DNA from: Sulfurospirillum sp.
GTDB lineage: Bacteria; Campylobacterota; Campylobacteria; Campylobacterales; Sulfurospirillaceae
Reading direction: 5' to 3'
DNA: 34,870 nucleotides
Assembly: GCA_026988125.1 (NCBI GenBank)
Contig: JALSLU010000147.1
Span: forward strand, 1 to 34,870
In this document: in pieces, positions 15,252 through 23,336 of the stretch
Layout: the number at the start of each line of letters is the position of its first letter
How positions within the stretch are numbered: the first letter of the stretch is position 1
The notes under the pieces: generated by a model
Seen by the model: only the letters and a program-made list of their open reading frames with translations
What the model was told of the DNA's origin: nothing
Databases searched by the model: none
Made by a program: the position numbers and the translations under genes

Positions 15252-16043
15252 TTAAACTTCGATTTTTGGTATAGCACCAAGTAGAGTTTTTGTGTACTCG
15301 TGTTTAGGATTTGAGAAAATCTCATCTACATCTCCACTCTCTACAATATCTCCAAAATACATCACCAAGATTCTATCGCTTATGTGTTCAACTACACTTA
15401 AATCGTGGGATATAAAGACATAAGTTAAGTTAAATTCCTCCTGTAAATCTAAAAGTAGATTTAAAACTTGAGCCTGTATTGAGACATCAAGAGCGCTTAC
15501 AGGTTCATCGCAGATTATTACTTCGGGATTGATTATAAGAGCTCTTGCTATGCCAATTCTCTGTCTTTGCCCGCCAGAAAACTGGTGAGGGTATCTCTCG
15601 TACCACTCCTCTTTTAGACCAACCTTTTTCATAATTGCTAAAGTTTTTTCCTTTATCTCCTCTTTTTGTAAGTCACTATTTAACAATAAAGGTTCAGCGA
15701 TAATTCGTCCAACTTTCCATCTAGGATTTAACGAAGAGTAGGGGTCTTGAAAGATAATTTGAACTTTTTTTCTATATTTTTTTAACTCATTTTCTGAAAA
15801 TTTTGTTATATCTTCACCCTCAAACATAATCTCACCACTAGTTGGTTTTTCTATAGTCATTAGTAGTTTAGCAGTTGTACTTTTACCACACCCACTCTCG
15901 CCAACTATGCTTAAGATTTCCCCTTTTTTAACATTGAAGTCTATGCCATTTACCGCTTTTATAATTTTTGGTTTTGCAAGTAACCCTCTTTTTATCTCAT
16001 AGTGTTTTGTTAAATTTTTTACATCAAAAAGTATTTTACTCAT
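15252..16043 (-). CDS. dppF: Peptide ABC transporter ATP-binding protein DppF
   Basis: Second ATPase of the dipeptide importer. 263 residues with Walker A GESGCGKST (~43), Q-loop FQDPYSSLNPRW, signature FSGGQRQR (~154) and Walker B IICDEPVSALD. The FQDPYSSLNPR segment and the C-terminal oligopeptide-ABC extension (~230-263) are typical of DppF/OppF. The start overlaps the dppD end by 4 bases. Last gene of the dppBCDF run; a repeat remnant follows immediately. Confidence 0.9.
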   Translation of the reverse strand: MSKILFDVKNLTKHYEIKRGLLAKPKIIKAVNGIDFNVKKGEILSIVGESGCGKSTTAKLLMTIEKPTSGEIMFEGEDITKFSENELKKYRKKVQIIFQDPYSSLNPRWKVGRIIAEPLLLNSDLQKEEIKEKTLAIMKKVGLKEEWYERYPHQFSGGQRQRIGIARALIINPEVIICDEPVSALDVSIQAQVLNLLLDLQEEFNLTYVFISHDLSVVEHISDRILVMYFGDIVESGDVDEIFSNPKHEYTKTLLGAIPKIEV

Positions 16044-16903
16044 CTAATTTCCTTTGGAAATTGTAGATAGTCTATATTTTCATCTACAGTATCTAGTCTT
16101 GACTTTCTTTTATGTTTTCCAGGAACTGGTATGGAATTTAATAGGGCTTTAGTGTATGGGTGTCTAGGATCTTCAAACAACTCTTTTGCACTCGCTTTTT
16201 CTACAATGTGGCCTCTATACATAACAACAACTTCATCAGCCATTTGAGCCACAACTCCTAAGTCATGAGTAATAAAAAGTATTGAAGTTCCCTTTTTATC
16301 TTGAAGCTTATTCATAAGATCTAGTACTTGTGCTTGAATTGTTACATCTAGTGCAGTAGTTGGCTCATCTGCAATCAGAAGTTTTGGCTCGCATGCCATT
16401 GCCATGGCTATCATAACCCTTTGTCTTTGACCACCACTTAGCTTAAATGGGTATTCGTTGTACTTCTCTTCAGGGTAAGGCATACCAACCAATTCTAAAG
16501 CTTCTATGGCTCTTTCATATCGTCCTTTTTTATCTAGCTCTTTATGGTGAAGTTTTAAAACTTCATCAATTTGAAATCCAACTGTATAGGATGGGTTGAG
16601 TGAAGTCATCGGCTCTTGAAAAATCATTGAGATTTTAGAGCCTCTTATGCCTCTTATATAGTTTTCATCCTGCTTTAAAAGATCAACTCCGTCAAATATT
16701 ATCTCCCCTTCTACAATCTTACCAGGTTTATCAATCAATTGCATAATAGATAGTGATGTAATGCTCTTTCCACTACCACTCTCCCCAACTATGCAGACAG
16801 TTTTTCCCTCTGGAATTTCGAAAGAGACATCATCAACTGCTCTATTTACTCCCTCATCAGAGTAAAAATATGTTTTTAAATTTTTTACTTCAACTAAGTT
16901 CAT
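16040..16903 (-). CDS. dppD: Peptide ABC transporter ATP-binding protein DppD
   Basis: First ATPase of the importer, 287 residues. Walker A GESGSGKS (~40), FQEPMTSLNPSYTVG, signature LSGGQRQR (~155) and Walker B LLIADEPTTALD are intact. The C-terminal oligopeptide extension (HPYTKALLNSIPVPG) follows. Overlaps dppC by 1 base and dppF by 4, so all are probably translated from one message. Confidence 0.9.
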   Translation of the reverse strand: MNLVEVKNLKTYFYSDEGVNRAVDDVSFEIPEGKTVCIVGESGSGKSITSLSIMQLIDKPGKIVEGEIIFDGVDLLKQDENYIRGIRGSKISMIFQEPMTSLNPSYTVGFQIDEVLKLHHKELDKKGRYERAIEALELVGMPYPEEKYNEYPFKLSGGQRQRVMIAMAMACEPKLLIADEPTTALDVTIQAQVLDLMNKLQDKKGTSILFITHDLGVVAQMADEVVVMYRGHIVEKASAKELFEDPRHPYTKALLNSIPVPGKHKRKSRLDTVDENIDYLQFPKEIR

Positions 16904-17754
16904 TATTTATCCTTTAGCTTTGGATCAAGTACATCCATAAGCCCATCACCCACTAAGTTAAAGCCCAAAACTGTAAAGAAAATTGCTAAACCAGGATAAA
17001 AAATCATCCAAGGAGCAGTTGTTATGAATTGCAATGAATCACTAAGCATTGCTCCCCACTCTGGTGTAGGAGGTTGGGCTCCAAGCCCTAAGAAGCTAAG
17101 GCCGGCAGCTTCTAAAACAGCAGAAGCAAACCCCATAGTTGATTGCACTATGATTGGTGTAGCAGCATTTGGTAGAATTACTTTAAACATTAGTCTTAAG
17201 TTTCCAGAGCCATTAACCCTACTAGCTATAACATACTCCTTCTCTTTCTCTGCCATAACAGAGGCTCTAACAATTCTTGCATAAGTAGGAATACCTACAA
17301 TTCCTATAGCAATCATAGCATTGATTAGACTTGGACCTAATATGGAGACAACTACAATAGCAAGTAAAATCGCCGGAATTGATAGCATTATATCAACTAT
17401 TCTCATTATAAAAAGATCAATCTTTCCCCCAAAAAAACCAGCCATTAGTCCCATAACTAGCCCAAAAGTAAGCGACATACCAACAGAGACTGCTCCAACC
17501 ATCAAAGAGATTCTAGCACCATAGACTATTCTTGAAAAGAGATCTCTTCCAAAATCATCTGTTCCTAAAATGTACGAAGCTTTACCTCCAGCTTCCCACA
17601 TAGGAGGAATCAATCTATCTGCTAAGTTTTGATCATATGGTGCATGTGGAGCTATCCAAGGAGCAAAAATAGCCATAGATACCAAAATAACAACTATAAA
17701 AAAACCAACAACTGCTGATTTGTTTTTTTTATACTGCTTTATAAACTCTTGCAT
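16903..17754 (-). CDS. dppC: Peptide ABC transporter permease DppC
   Basis: Inner-membrane permease of 283 residues. N-terminal OppC-type helix and the segment LGTDDFGRDLFSRIVYGAR (~63-81), then five membrane helices of the BPD_transp_1 domain with the EAA-type loop (~185-215). Its start shares one base with the dppB stop codon. Confidence 0.91.
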   Translation of the reverse strand: MQEFIKQYKKNKSAVVGFFIVVILVSMAIFAPWIAPHAPYDQNLADRLIPPMWEAGGKASYILGTDDFGRDLFSRIVYGARISLMVGAVSVGMSLTFGLVMGLMAGFFGGKIDLFIMRIVDIMLSIPAILLAIVVVSILGPSLINAMIAIGIVGIPTYARIVRASVMAEKEKEYVIASRVNGSGNLRLMFKVILPNAATPIIVQSTMGFASAVLEAAGLSFLGLGAQPPTPEWGAMLSDSLQFITTAPWMIFYPGLAIFFTVLGFNLVGDGLMDVLDPKLKDK

Positions 17755-18758
17755 TAACTTAGCCTTACTTTAGGATTTATAACTGCATACAAAAGATCAA
17801 CTATAAGATTAATCGCTATAAATATAGTAGCAATTATAAGAGTTGCTGATTGAATGATAGGAAAATCTCTTTGATAAACTGCATTAACTAACCACTTACC
17901 AATTCCAGGCCAAGAAAATGTAGTTTCAGTTAAAATAGAACCAGCAAAGAGGCTACCAAACATTAATCCTATGATAGTCACAACAGGCATAAGAGCATTT
18001 CTTAAAGCATGAACTACTATAACTCTAAAGTTAGAGCAACCTTTGGCTCTAGCAGTTTTTATATACTCCTCTTTCATGACTTCAATCATGGAGCTTCTTG
18101 TCATCCTAGCGATAATTGCCATAGGAATCGTACCAAGAGCAATAGCCGGAAGGATTAAGTGTTTTAGAGCATCCCAAAAAGCTTCATAATCTTTTACTAG
18201 AAGTGAATCTATAAGATAAAATCCAGTAATATGCTCTATATCAAACTCATACCCTAGCCGACCAGATACGGGCAATACTCCAAGTTTAACACTAAAGTAG
18301 TAGATTAAAATTAAACCAAGCCAAAAAACAGGCATAGAGACTCCAGCCAAAGCTCCAAACATACTTGCATAATCAAATACAGAGTATCTTTTAACCGCCG
18401 AGATTATTCCTGCAATTACACCAAATATAATAGCTAAAATCATTGCGGTAGAAGCAAGCTCTACTGTTGCTGGAAATCTATCTAAGAACTCATTTAGTAC
18501 AGGTTCATAACTATTTGCAGAGCGTCCAAAATCACCCTTTAATATATTGGATATATAGATAAAATATTGAGTAGTAAGAGGTTTATCTAAACCCATCTGC
18601 TCTCTTAGCTCTTTTACAGACTGAGGGTTTGCTTTCTCACCAAGCATAGCAACTGCAGGATCCCCTGGAGCTAAATGCACCATTGCAAATACCATCAGTG
18701 TAACTCCAAATAGAGTTGGAATTGTCCAAAATAGTCTTCTAATAAGATACGATAACAA
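17754..18758 (-). CDS. dppB: Peptide ABC transporter permease DppB
   Basis: Inner-membrane permease of 334 residues with the family opening YLIRRLFWTIPTLFGVTLMVF, LAPGDPA (~30) and six membrane helices. The EAA loop is around TARAKGCSNFRVI (~235). It is separated from dppA by 173 bases holding an intrinsic terminator and a palindromic element, so it may need readthrough or its own promoter. Confidence 0.91.
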   Translation of the reverse strand: MLSYLIRRLFWTIPTLFGVTLMVFAMVHLAPGDPAVAMLGEKANPQSVKELREQMGLDKPLTTQYFIYISNILKGDFGRSANSYEPVLNEFLDRFPATVELASTAMILAIIFGVIAGIISAVKRYSVFDYASMFGALAGVSMPVFWLGLILIYYFSVKLGVLPVSGRLGYEFDIEHITGFYLIDSLLVKDYEAFWDALKHLILPAIALGTIPMAIIARMTRSSMIEVMKEEYIKTARAKGCSNFRVIVVHALRNALMPVVTIIGLMFGSLFAGSILTETTFSWPGIGKWLVNAVYQRDFPIIQSATLIIATIFIAINLIVDLLYAVINPKVRLS

Positions 18759-18779
18759 AATTTCTCCTAAATTTTTCGT

Positions 18780-18853
18780 CCCAAATTATGCAATTGGATT
18801 TGCTAAACTAGGTGATAAGTACTAATTTAGTGAATCCAATTGCATAATTTGGG
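18780..18853. repeat. 74-bp palindromic element between dppA and dppB
   Basis: A perfect 21-bp inverted repeat (18780-18800 and 18833-18853, outer ends CCCAAATTATG and CATAATTTGGG) encloses 32 bases that are themselves nearly palindromic (CTAAACTAG and CTAATTTAG with one mismatch), leaving about 10 central bases. There is no coding capacity and no T tract. A degenerate copy is at 15198-15243. It resembles a REP- or MITE-like mobile repeat rather than a terminator. Confidence 0.8.
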
Positions 18854-18886
18854 TTTATATTGCCTACCTTGATAAGCACTATAAAA

Positions 18887-18919
18887 ACTACTTGTAAAGA
18901 TAAGAACTTTACAAGTAGT
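18887..18919 (-). terminator. Intrinsic terminator of dppA
   Basis: A perfect 13-bp stem, ACTACTTGTAAAG (minus-strand sense) with CTTTACAAGTAGT, around a 7-base loop, followed on the minus strand by a T run (TTTTTATAG). It begins 12 bases after the dppA stop codon. It would lower dppBCDF transcription relative to the binding protein. Confidence 0.85.
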
Positions 18920-18931
18920 AAAAAGGTCTAA

Positions 18932-20524
18932 CTATTTGTCAAACCAAACTTTATCAAATCTTCTTTTTCCCATTGGATCAAGTTTGAATCCCATAACATT
19001 TTTTCTAACAGCTTCTACAACTACAGAGTTTGCTATAGTAACCCATGGAACTTCTTTTGCAAAAATCTCTTGTGCTTTTTTATAAAGTTCAGTCCTCTTT
19101 GCAATATCAGTTTCAACTTTTGCTTGATCAACTAGTTTTGTAAACTCTTCATTTTTCCAAGCTGCTCTATTAGATACAGGAATTTTTGCAGCATGAGCAC
19201 TTAGAAGAACACTTAAAAAGTTATCTGGATCTCCATTATCTCCAGTCCATCCTAAAATCATAGCATCATGCTCTAGTTTTCTTCCTTTATCAAGGTAAGT
19301 TCCCCAGTCATAGCTTACAATTTTTGTTTTTACTCCAATTTTTGCTAAATCAGCTTGCATAGCCTCAGCTACCTTTCTCGCATTTGGCATGTATGGTCGA
19401 ACAACTGGCATAGCCCAGAGGTCAAACTCTAAGTTTTCATATCCTGCCTCTTTTAAAAGCTCTTTAGCTTTTGCAGGATTATACTTGTACTTTACAATGT
19501 CAGGATTATAACTCCACATAGTTGGAGGAATTGGAGCATAAGCAGGTCTTCCAAATCCGGCATAAATTGCTTTAACAATTGCCTCTTTATTTATGGCATG
19601 GTTTATAGCTCTTCTAACTCTGACATCTTTAAAAGCTTTAACTTTTTCCATATTGAGAGCTAGGTAAGCTACATTTAGCCCCTCTTGAGTGATTATTTTT
19701 ATGTTTGGATCAGCTTTTAGAGTTGCTACCTCTTCAGGATTTGGAAAATCCATTACATGAATAGAGCCAACTTTTAGCTCAGCAGCCCTAACTGAAGAGT
19801 TTGGTATGACTTTTAGGATTAGTTTTTTTATGTACGGCTTTCCACCCCAATACTCTGGATTTGCTTTGTAGATGATTTTATCATCTTTGATCCACTTTTG
19901 AAATACAAATGGACCAGTTCCATAAGGAAATCTACTAAGTTGTTCAGCTTTACCCTGTTTTAAAAGATCAAATGCATACTCTTTAGATAAAATTGAGGCA
20001 AAATCCATTGCCATATTTGCCAAGAAAGGTGCTTCTCTCTTTTGTAGGGTTATTTTTACTGTAAAATTGTCTACTTTTTCAATATCTTTAACAATATTAC
20101 TCATATTCATAGCACCCCAGTACTTATATGAGCCACCAATCTTGTTGAATGGGTGATTTTTATCCATTTGTCTTTTTAGTGAAAATACAACATCATCTGC
20201 TGTAAATTGTACTTTTTTCTTATAAAATTTAGTTGGTTGGAAAAAAACATTTTTTCTTAAGTGAAAAATGTAAGTTAGTCCATCATCTGAAATCTCCCAA
20301 GATTCTGCTAAGCCAGGCTCTATTTCGGTAGTTCCTAGTTTAAATTGCACAAGTGTGTCATAAACTTGTTTAGATCCATAAAAACTCTCTCCATCGGTTG
20401 CATGTGCTGGGTCTAGTGAAACTGAATCACCACTTCTTCCAAAAACCAAAACTCCACCATATTTTGGTTGAGCATACATAATAGTTGTTAAAAATAACAG
20501 TGTAATTATGAGTAATTTTCTCAT
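18932..20524 (-). CDS. dppA: Peptide ABC transporter substrate-binding protein
   Basis: Periplasmic binding protein of the SBP_bac_5 family, about 530 residues. The signal peptide is MRKLLIITLLFLTTIMYA, with mature start near QPKYGG. Family markers are PAHATDGES, GLAESWEISDDGLTYIFHLRKN... and GTGPF (~205). The frame extends 13 codons upstream to 20563, but ATG 20524 has AAGGAGG directly upstream and restores a normal signal peptide, so I chose it. It is followed by its own terminator. The divergent neighbour is a dipeptide epimerase, so the ligand may be murein-derived L-Ala-D-Glu peptides as for E. coli MppA; this is inference. Confidence 0.9.
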   Translation of the reverse strand: MRKLLIITLLFLTTIMYAQPKYGGVLVFGRSGDSVSLDPAHATDGESFYGSKQVYDTLVQFKLGTTEIEPGLAESWEISDDGLTYIFHLRKNVFFQPTKFYKKKVQFTADDVVFSLKRQMDKNHPFNKIGGSYKYWGAMNMSNIVKDIEKVDNFTVKITLQKREAPFLANMAMDFASILSKEYAFDLLKQGKAEQLSRFPYGTGPFVFQKWIKDDKIIYKANPEYWGGKPYIKKLILKVIPNSSVRAAELKVGSIHVMDFPNPEEVATLKADPNIKIITQEGLNVAYLALNMEKVKAFKDVRVRRAINHAINKEAIVKAIYAGFGRPAYAPIPPTMWSYNPDIVKYKYNPAKAKELLKEAGYENLEFDLWAMPVVRPYMPNARKVAEAMQADLAKIGVKTKIVSYDWGTYLDKGRKLEHDAMILGWTGDNGDPDNFLSVLLSAHAAKIPVSNRAAWKNEEFTKLVDQAKVETDIAKRTELYKKAQEIFAKEVPWVTIANSVVVEAVRKNVMGFKLDPMGKRRFDKVWFDK

Positions 20525-20611
20525 AAATATCCTCCTTTTTATTAGTTTCAGCCATTTTATCATAAATTATTGGTAGTATTCTTAAGAAAAAAGATTAAAA
20601 AGTGAGCAGTT

Positions 20612-21682
20612 ATGAAAGTAGAATCCTTTGAAATAAGATTGATGAAAATTCCACTTGTAAAACCATTTGTAACCTCATTAAGGAGGGTTGAGTTTGTCGA
20701 GAGCATAGTTATTATTATAAAAACAGACAGTGGTTTGGTTGGATATGGAGAGAGTGTGCCAACAAAGGAGATCACTGGAGATACAAAAGAGAGAATATTA
20801 GATGCATTAAAAGTAATAAAAAATAATTTGCTTGAAAAAAACTTTAATAACTTTAAAGATATACTAAACATTGTTCACAACTCAATAGATAAAAATAGTT
20901 CTGCAAAATCAGCTGTAGAAATTGCAATTTATGACATAGCTTCTAAAAGAGAAAATTTACCACTTTATAAATTTTTGGGTGGAAGTTTTAACACTATTGA
21001 GACTTCTGTTACTGTTAGTCTAGGAAGCATAGAGAGTATGGTTAAGGAGGTTGAGGGTTTGCAGCGGGAGGAAATTTACTCTTTTAAAATCAAGTTAGGA
21101 GGGGATATAGAAGAAGATTTACTTAGATTTAGTGCAATTCAAAGAGTTTTAGATCCTAGTGCTAAATTAAAACTAGATGCGAATCAAGGATGGAGTGTTG
21201 AAGAGACTCTATATTTTCTAAAAAAGATGAAAGGTGTAAAGGTTGAACTGCTTGAGCAGCCTATAAAAGCAGATGATATTGAAGGATTGAGTTATATTAG
21301 AAAAAACTCAAAAGTGAAAATAATGGCAGATGAGTCTGTTTTTTCACTAGAGGATGCAAAAAAGGTTGTAGCTCTTGGTGCCGCAGATATTATAAACATA
21401 AAGCTAGATAAGTGTGGTGGTATCTCTAAGGCCTTGGAGATAATCGAGTTTTGCAAAAGGAGTGGTGTTGAGTGTATGATGGGATGTATGCTTGAGGGTA
21501 GCATTAGTGTAAGTGCTGCTGCAAATCTTGCTATTGCAAAATCTGATATTGTGACATTTTATGATTTAGATGCCCCTTTGCTCTTTAGCAATAATCCCAT
21601 AAAAGGGGGTGTAGTTTATAATAAAAACATAATATCTCCAAGTGAATCTATGGGAATTGGGTGTGTTTTACCTACTGTATAA
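20612..21682 (+). CDS. Dipeptide epimerase (L-Ala-D/L-Glu epimerase type, enolase superfamily)
   Basis: 356 residues of the muconate-lactonizing subgroup. Visible catalytic residues: KxK base K159/K161 (SFKIKLGG), metal ligands D189 (LDANQGW), E215 (LLEQP) and D240 (MADES), second base K264 (NIKLDKCGG), and the DLD motif (318-320, YDLDAPLL) that binds the substrate amino group in Ala-Glu epimerases. It converts L-Ala-D-Glu released from peptidoglycan to L-Ala-L-Glu for peptidase cleavage. It is divergent from dppA (87 bases between starts), the pairing expected for murein peptide recycling. The C terminus overlaps the HIT gene tail to tail by 11 bases. Exact dipeptide specificity cannot be read off. 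Confidence 0.87.
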   Translation: MKVESFEIRLMKIPLVKPFVTSLRRVEFVESIVIIIKTDSGLVGYGESVPTKEITGDTKERILDALKVIKNNLLEKNFNNFKDILNIVHNSIDKNSSAKSAVEIAIYDIASKRENLPLYKFLGGSFNTIETSVTVSLGSIESMVKEVEGLQREEIYSFKIKLGGDIEEDLLRFSAIQRVLDPSAKLKLDANQGWSVEETLYFLKKMKGVKVELLEQPIKADDIEGLSYIRKNSKVKIMADESVFSLEDAKKVVALGAADIINIKLDKCGGISKALEIIEFCKRSGVECMMGCMLEGSISVSAAANLAIAKSDIVTFYDLDAPLLFSNNPIKGGVVYNKNIISPSESMGIGCVLPTV

Positions 21683-22037
21683 TTTTAGTCAATAATTTTT
21701 CTAAAAAACCATCAAAGTTTGGTAAATTCAGCTTAGATTCTCTTTGTTTTTTACCCCACATGGGTTCAGGAAAATATGAATCCTCTTTAAATCTAGCCAT
21801 CACATGTATGTGAAGATGAGGTAAGTAGTTGCCAAACATTGCGATATTTATCTTTGTTGGTTTGTAGTATTCTAGCATAGTTTTTTCTACTATTAACATA
21901 GTATTTAGTAATTCTTTCTTTGTCTCTTCGTCACAATCGCTTAACTCTTTGTATTTTTTTATAGGAAAAATTTTAAGCCAAGGGATTTCAGATTTTTCAA
22001 CTTCAATAAAGATTAACTCATTGCTATATATTTTCAT
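21672..22037 (-). CDS. HIT-family protein
   Basis: 121-residue histidine-triad protein. The nucleotide-binding HxHxH motif is at 74-78 (PHLHIHVMAR). Family members hydrolyse or transfer nucleotidyl groups, but the substrate cannot be told here. It begins 5 bases after the amrS stop and closes the five-gene operon with glnD, glmS, the cytochrome and amrS. Confidence 0.85.
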   Translation of the reverse strand: MKIYSNELIFIEVEKSEIPWLKIFPIKKYKELSDCDEETKKELLNTMLIVEKTMLEYYKPTKINIAMFGNYLPHLHIHVMARFKEDSYFPEPMWGKKQRESKLNLPNFDGFLEKLLTKIIQ

Positions 22038-22042
22038 CTTAA

Positions 22043-22873
22043 CTAAATATTTCCAAGATATACATTATCTAAACCTACCTCTTTGGCTATTTTATATGCT
22101 TTTTTTAAGCTTTTTACTGGTGTATTTGGAGTGGAGAGCATTTTGTAGTCTGGGTGAAATGCACTAAGGTGCCATGGAGTATCTGTTCCAAGATTTGACT
22201 TTATAAATTTTGCAATATTTTGAATCTCTTCATATGAGTCATTTAGATCTGGAATTACTAAGGTTGTTATCTCTAGATGTAATCCACTTTTTTTAAGATT
22301 TGCTGCATTTTCTAAAATAATGTCTAAATCTCCTTTGAGATTTTTTTTGTAGTACTCTTTATTGAAGCATTTTATGTCTAAATTTACAGCGTCTATATAG
22401 TTTGGTATCTCTTTAGTAACCTCTTTACTCATAAAACCATTACTGACCATTATATTTTTTAAGCCCTTTTTGTGGGCAAGCTTTGCTATATCTTTTATGT
22501 ATGGATAGAAAATAGTTGGTTCATTGTAAGTATAAGAGATAGATTTGCATTTGTAATAAAGTGCTAAAGAGATAATTTTTTCAGGCTCAAAATACTCCTT
22601 TTTTTGATAGTTTGAAGTTTGAGATAGTGTATAGTTTTGACAAAAAGGGCATCTAAAATTGCATCCAACAGTACCAATTGAGAAGGTATTTGTATGTGGT
22701 AAAAAGTTATAAAGGGGCTTTTTTTCTATCGGATCTATTTGAATTGCATTTGGATATCCATAGACCAAACAAACTAATTTGCCATCAACATTTTTGTTTA
22801 CACCACAAAAACCTATTTGTCCCTCTTTGAGCGTACAATAGTGTGAGCAAATTTTACATATAATTTTTGACAT
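22043..22873 (-). CDS. amrS: AmmeMemoRadiSam-type radical SAM enzyme (AmrS)
   Basis: 276 residues of the PflA-like COG1180 group. The radical SAM motif C71-x3-C75-x2-C78 (GCNFRCPFCQN) is intact. N-terminal cysteines C6, C9, C13 and C23 match the extra motif of AmrS. YTYNEPTIFYPY (~115) is also typical. It is somewhat short for the family (often ~330). The usual partner, an AMMECR1/MEMO1 protein, is not in the window, and the reaction is unknown. Its start overlaps the cytochrome gene by 20 bases. Confidence 0.85.
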   Translation of the reverse strand: MSKIICKICSHYCTLKEGQIGFCGVNKNVDGKLVCLVYGYPNAIQIDPIEKKPLYNFLPHTNTFSIGTVGCNFRCPFCQNYTLSQTSNYQKKEYFEPEKIISLALYYKCKSISYTYNEPTIFYPYIKDIAKLAHKKGLKNIMVSNGFMSKEVTKEIPNYIDAVNLDIKCFNKEYYKKNLKGDLDIILENAANLKKSGLHLEITTLVIPDLNDSYEEIQNIAKFIKSNLGTDTPWHLSAFHPDYKMLSTPNTPVKSLKKAYKIAKEVGLDNVYLGNI

Positions 22874-23336
22874 CTCTTTGAAGCTCCTCTTTTATAAGCT
22901 CAATACCTTTCAATCTTTTTAGAGTTAAGTCTGGAAATGTCCCATTTAATCCTTTCCCATCGTCTCCATGACATCCACCGCAATTACTTGTATAGTAAAT
23001 GGCAGCGGCTTTTGCTTTTTGATCATCACTACTTGTTTTTCCACTTAGAGTAACTACATACCTAGCTATATCTTTGGCATCCTCTTTTAAAGCAAAACCA
23101 CCATCCATTGGACTTGATGGATAGTTTAGTTTGTTCATACCATTATTAATAACATTTACTATATAATCTTCAAGAAATTTGATGCTATCAATTTTTTTTA
23201 ATTTTTCTAAAATTTTATCTTTAGAGAGTTCAACCTTTTTAGGATTACTTTTTATTTCAACTGGCTTTACAGGTTTATCTTTTCTGTCTTGACAACCAAT
23301 AAATATAAGCAATCCTGCTAAAATAAGTTTACTCAA
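22854..23336 (-). CDS. Monohaem c-type cytochrome lipoprotein, apparently truncated
   Basis: 160 residues. The hydrophobic N terminus ends in IGC (C15), a plausible lipobox. One haem motif CGGCH (119-123) is present with GDDGKGLNGTFPDLT after it. The segment before it (NGMNKL...MDGGFALKEDAKDIARYVVTLSGK, read in pieces, ~66-100) looks like the C-terminal half of a first cytochrome domain without a CxxCH, as in a CcoP/FixP-like diheme protein that lost haem 1. Only 37 residues follow the haem motif and no Met ligand is seen at the usual distance, the frame ending inside amrS. So the second domain also seems shortened. It may still bind haem with another ligand, or be decaying. Overlaps glmS by 8 bases. 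Confidence 0.75.
   Translation of the reverse strand: MSKLILAGLLIFIGCQDRKDKPVKPVEIKSNPKKVELSKDKILEKLKKIDSIKFLEDYIVNVINNGMNKLNYPSSPMDGGFALKEDAKDIARYVVTLSGKTSSDDQKAKAAAIYYTSNCGGCHGDDGKGLNGTFPDLTLKRLKGIELIKEELQRDVKNYM

Noticed and set aside
18780-18853. Intrinsic terminator
   Set aside because: No T tract on either strand, and a proper terminator lies at 18887-18919; a second diverged copy elsewhere points to a dispersed repeat.
20525-20563. Upstream start for dppA
   Set aside because: It would place 13 charged residues before a complete signal peptide; AAGGAGG precedes the internal ATG.
20560-20871. Minus-strand open frame of 103 codons
   Set aside because: It runs antisense to the well-supported dipeptide epimerase gene and overlaps the dppA promoter region; no protein-like features.
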